Shown piece by piece: positions 14,242 through 16,765 of a DNA stretch of 16,765 bases (the stretch's first letter is position 1; every line of letters starts with the position of its first letter). This stretch comes from an uncultured Frankineae bacterium. GTDB lineage: Bacteria > Actinomycetota > Actinomycetes > Mycobacteriales > SCTD01. Under the pieces are notes generated by a model. It did no database searches. It saw only the letters and a program-made list of their open reading frames with translations, and was not told the DNA's origin. Made by a program: the position numbers and the translations under genes. The stretch lies in contig CADCUE010000036.1 of the NCBI GenBank assembly GCA_902805805.1, forward strand, positions 1 through 16,765. The letters are read 5' to 3'.

Positions 14242-14270
14242 ACGGTAAGGAGCGCGGGCGCGGAAGCCAA
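14242..14270 (-). promoter_or_regulatory. whiB4 promoter
   Basis: On the minus strand, TTGGCT (14265-14270) and TACCGT (14242-14247) are separated by exactly 17 bases, a good match to a sigma-A -35/-10 pair. Transcription would start near 14235, giving a leader of about 45 bases with an AGGA ribosome-binding site. A near-palindrome, GCCCTTAGGGC, lies just upstream at 14272-14282. The 184-base gap 14191-14374 also contains the divergent ponA2 promoter. Confidence 0.6.
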
Positions 14271-14361
14271 CGCCCTTAGGGCCCATCTTCGCCTAGTCCG
14301 TTGGGACCACAGCCGGACGCGCCGGGCGCGGCGCAGCGACGCACCCGCGAGGCCCCCGCCG

Positions 14362-14367
14362 TACCCT
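14362..14367 (+). promoter_or_regulatory. -10 element of ponA2 (leaderless)
   Basis: TACCCT matches TAnnnT and lies seven bases before GTG 14375. The distance suggests transcription starting at the start codon, and no ribosome-binding site is visible. The best -35 candidate (GACGCA, 14338-14343, 18-base spacer) is weak. Confidence 0.6.
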
Positions 14368-14374
14368 CGAAGTC

Positions 14375-16705
14375 GTGTCGACGTCGAACAACCCCTTCCT
14401 GCGCCTGGGCTACGCCGTGCTCGCGAGCGTGGTGGCGGGCCTGCTGCTCGCCGCCGTCGCGTTCCCCGTGGTCGGTGGACTGGGCCTGACGGCGAAGGCC
14501 GGCGCGGACGAGTTCCTCGTCCTGCCCGCGGAGCTGGAGACCTCGCCGCTCGCCCAGCGCACCCGCATCCTGGCCGCCGACGGCTCGCAGCTGGCGGTGC
14601 TCTACCGGCAGAACCGCGTCAGCGTGCGGCTGGCCGACATCCCCGAGCAGCTGCGCCAGGCGGTCATCGCCACGGAGGACGCGCGCTTCTACCGCCACCA
14701 CGGCGTCGACTACAAGGGCACGATCCGCGCGGCCGTGTCCAACGCCCAGGCCGGCGGGGTCAGCCAGGGCGGTTCGACGCTGACCCAGCAGTACGTCAAG
14801 AACGCCCTGCTGCAGGCGGCCGAGGGGAGCAAGACCCAGCAGGACGCCGCGCGCGAGGTGTCGCTGGAGCGCAAGATGAAGGAGGCGCGCTACGCCCTGG
14901 CCATCGAGCGGACGATGAGCAAGGACGAGATCCTCGAGCGCTACCTCAACATCGCCTACTTCGGCAACGGCGTCTACGGCGTCGGCACGGCGGCCAACTT
15001 CTACTTCGGCAAGCCGGTGCAGAAGCTCAGCCTGTCCGAGAGCGCCACCCTCGCCGGCATCGTCCAGAGCCCCGGGCGCTTCGATCCCGTCAAGGCGCTG
15101 AAGGACCCGGCCGCCATGCAGGCGCTGCTCGGGCGACGGGCCACCGTGCTGTCGCGCATGACGTCGGTCGGCTACATCACCGAGCAGCAGCGGGCCGCCG
15201 CGGCAGCGGAGGTCTCCACCCCGCAGAAGCCGTTGTTCACCATCCGTCCCGTCCAGAGCGGCTGCGAGGCCCCCGGCGTGCGGGCGCCGTTCTTCTGCGA
15301 CCACATCCGGCGCACGCTGGAGTCGACCGACGTGGGCGCGGCACTCGGCGCCACGCGCGAGGAGCGCCAGAGCGCCCTGCTGGCAGGCGGTCTCACGATC
15401 CGCACGACCCTCGACCCGAAGGTCCAGCTCGCCGCGCAGCAGGCGGCCGAGGCGAACGTGCCGCCGACCGACACCTTCCGCCGTGCCGACTACGGCGCGG
15501 CCGTGGCGGTCGACATCGTGGAGCCCGGCACCGGTGCGGTGAAGGCCATGGCGGTCAACCGCCGCTACACCGAGTCCAAGGGCCCCGCCAACACGAAGGT
15601 CAACCTGGCCATCGGCGGCTCGAGCGGCTTCCAGGGCGGCTCGACCTTCAAGGCGTTCGTGCTGGCGGACGCGCTGCGCCAGGGCTTCCCGCTGGACCTC
15701 TCGCTGTACTCGCCGCAGACGTACACCTCCAAGGTCTTCCAGAAGTGCAGCGGCTGCGGACCGTACGAGCCGCAGAACGCCGGCGACAGCGAGGCGGGCA
15801 CCTTCGACATGTCGACCGGGACGCACGTGTCGGTCAACACCTACTACGTGCAGCTGCTCGAGCGCACGGGCGTCGAGGGCCCGGCCTCGCTCGCCGAGTC
15901 GATGGGCGTGCGGCAGTTCGCGGGCGGGCGGCCCTCGGCCCCGCTCAACCGCGGTGGCTCCTTCGTGCTCGGTGGCAACGACGTCAGCCCGCTGGCGATG
16001 GCCGGCGCCTACGCCACCTTCGCCGCCCGCGGGCTGTACTGCCCGCCGCGCGCGGTCGCGTCCATCACCGACGCGTCGGGCGCCGAGCTGGCGCTGCCGG
16101 CGCAGAAGTGCAGCCAGGTGCTGGAGCAGCCGGTCGCCGACACCGTCAACTCGGTGCTGCGCGGCGTCGTCACCGGCTCGACCAGCGGCCGCACCGGCCG
16201 CAGCGCGTCCATCGGCCGGCCCGTCGCGGGCAAGACCGGCACCACCAACGGCTCCAAGGCCGCCTGGTTCGTCGGCTACACCCCGCAGCTCGCGACCGCC
16301 GTGTGGGTCGGCGACCCCGGCGCGCCGGGGCGGGCGGTCAAGGAGATGGTGGCCGTCCGGATCAACGGCCGCTACTACTCGCAGGTCTACGGCGGCACGC
16401 TCCCGGCGGCGATCTTCTCCGACACGATGAGGTCGGCGCTCGAGGGCGTGGAGGAGAAGAGCTTCGTCGAGCCCACGGGCCTGAGCACGGGCGACTCGGA
16501 GCTGCGCGTGCCGAACGTCGCCGGTCTGTCGATCGAGCGGGCCGAGCGCGTCCTGATCGAGGCGGGGCTGTCGGTCGTGGACGGCGGGCGGGTGTCCGGT
16601 GCCCGCGTCGACCGGGGCAGCGCCGCCTACACCCGGCCACGGGCCGGGCGCCGGGTGGACGTCGGCGACACGGTCACGCTGTACGAGTCGAGCGGCCGGC
16701 GCTGA
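14375..16705 (+). CDS. ponA2: Bifunctional class A penicillin-binding protein with one PASTA domain, PonA2-like
   Basis: This 776-residue cell-wall synthase polymerises and cross-links peptidoglycan on the outer face of the membrane. A membrane anchor at about 12-35 follows a short cytoplasmic start. The GT51 glycosyltransferase domain (about 60-240) has catalytic E101 in EDARFYRHHG, QGGSTLTQQYVKN at 131-143, RKMKEARYALAIE and ILERYLNIAYFGNG. The transpeptidase domain (about 370-690) has nucleophile S423 in STFK (423-426), SVN 486-488 and KTG 620-622. A single PASTA domain (about 709-772, starting RVPNVAGLS) follows. Cysteine pairs C297/C308, C458/C461 and C556/C579 may form extracellular disulfides. 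Divergence from whiB4 and the PASTA tail match M. tuberculosis ponA2 (Rv3682). GTG 14375 is set by the -10 seven bases upstream. Confidence 0.95.
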   Translation: MSTSNNPFLRLGYAVLASVVAGLLLAAVAFPVVGGLGLTAKAGADEFLVLPAELETSPLAQRTRILAADGSQLAVLYRQNRVSVRLADIPEQLRQAVIATEDARFYRHHGVDYKGTIRAAVSNAQAGGVSQGGSTLTQQYVKNALLQAAEGSKTQQDAAREVSLERKMKEARYALAIERTMSKDEILERYLNIAYFGNGVYGVGTAANFYFGKPVQKLSLSESATLAGIVQSPGRFDPVKALKDPAAMQALLGRRATVLSRMTSVGYITEQQRAAAAAEVSTPQKPLFTIRPVQSGCEAPGVRAPFFCDHIRRTLESTDVGAALGATREERQSALLAGGLTIRTTLDPKVQLAAQQAAEANVPPTDTFRRADYGAAVAVDIVEPGTGAVKAMAVNRRYTESKGPANTKVNLAIGGSSGFQGGSTFKAFVLADALRQGFPLDLSLYSPQTYTSKVFQKCSGCGPYEPQNAGDSEAGTFDMSTGTHVSVNTYYVQLLERTGVEGPASLAESMGVRQFAGGRPSAPLNRGGSFVLGGNDVSPLAMAGAYATFAARGLYCPPRAVASITDASGAELALPAQKCSQVLEQPVADTVNSVLRGVVTGSTSGRTGRSASIGRPVAGKTGTTNGSKAAWFVGYTPQLATAVWVGDPGAPGRAVKEMVAVRINGRYYSQVYGGTLPAAIFSDTMRSALEGVEEKSFVEPTGLSTGDSELRVPNVAGLSIERAERVLIEAGLSVVDGGRVSGARVDRGSAAYTRPRAGRRVDVGDTVTLYESSGRR

Positions 16706-16765
16706 GCCCCGCCGCCCCGCCGCCCCGACCGCCGACCGCCCCGACCGGCCCCTCGGGACGGGCGT
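16706..16765. other. C-rich non-coding end of the window
   Basis: The bases after ponA2 consist of imperfect repeats of CCGCCCCG and CCGACCG. A weak five-base stem (CCCGA 16740-16744 with TCGGG 16753-16757) is visible. There is no clear gene and no convincing terminator. The window ends too soon to judge. Confidence 0.4.

Noticed and set aside
14231..14250. A Crp site in the whiB4/ponA2 gap (TCACG at 14239)
   Set aside because: The left half-site at the required distance does not match GTGA.
14276..15826. A 516-codon open frame antisense to ponA2 that also runs over the whiB4/ponA2 promoter gap
   Set aside because: Opposite a complete GT51/transpeptidase gene. No domain is visible in the product.
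1..16765. Mobile elements, CRISPR array, tRNA or rRNA genes
   Set aside because: I found no transposase or integrase motif, no regular spaced repeats, and no recognisable tRNA or rRNA sequence on either strand by eye.

Overview
This is a very GC-rich stretch of chromosome from an actinobacterium. Third codon positions are almost all G or C, GTG starts are common, and many genes overlap by four bases. Most of it matches, from memory, the order of a conserved actinobacterial block, Mycobacterium tuberculosis Rv3676-Rv3682: crp, MBL hydrolase, RidA, DUF4177, two ArsA-like ATPases, whiB4, ponA2. The strong whiB4, crp and ponA2 matches and the missing mycobacteria-specific genes suggest a non-mycobacterial actinomycete. 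I cannot name a genus.

Left part (1-1324, + strand): the tail of an unknown gene, a small membrane protein, and a full Crp/Fnr regulator very close to M. tuberculosis Crp. Convergent to crp lies a minus-strand operon read from 7044 down to 1355: DUF4177 protein, RidA-family protein, NUDIX hydrolase with a split Nudix box, MBL-fold hydrolase, and a large class III nucleotide cyclase fused to an AAA ATPase and helical repeats. A probable cAMP maker therefore lies tail-to-tail with the probable cAMP receptor.

Middle part (7118-11469, + strand): a tight six-gene operon of DUF4178, DUF2617, DUF4247, an unnamed secreted/type I membrane protein, DUF350 and a membrane-anchored spermidine-synthase-like aminopropyltransferase. 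It sits between the DUF4177 and ArsA genes, which are adjacent in M. tuberculosis, so it looks like an inserted module. It is the best candidate here for a little-described system: probably a membrane or cell-surface machine built around polyamine chemistry. Its biochemical role is not known to me.

Right part (11656-16705): two overlapping ArsA/Get3-like ATPases (+), then whiB4 (-), whose stop codon lies one base from that of the second ATPase, then divergent ponA2 (+), a bifunctional class A penicillin-binding protein with one PASTA domain. Four transcription units (starts at 7044-, 7118+, 11656+, 14375+) have a TAnnnT -10 element six or seven bases before the start codon and are probably leaderless. 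I saw no tRNA, rRNA, CRISPR array or mobile element, and no gene-free stretch longer than about 190 bases.
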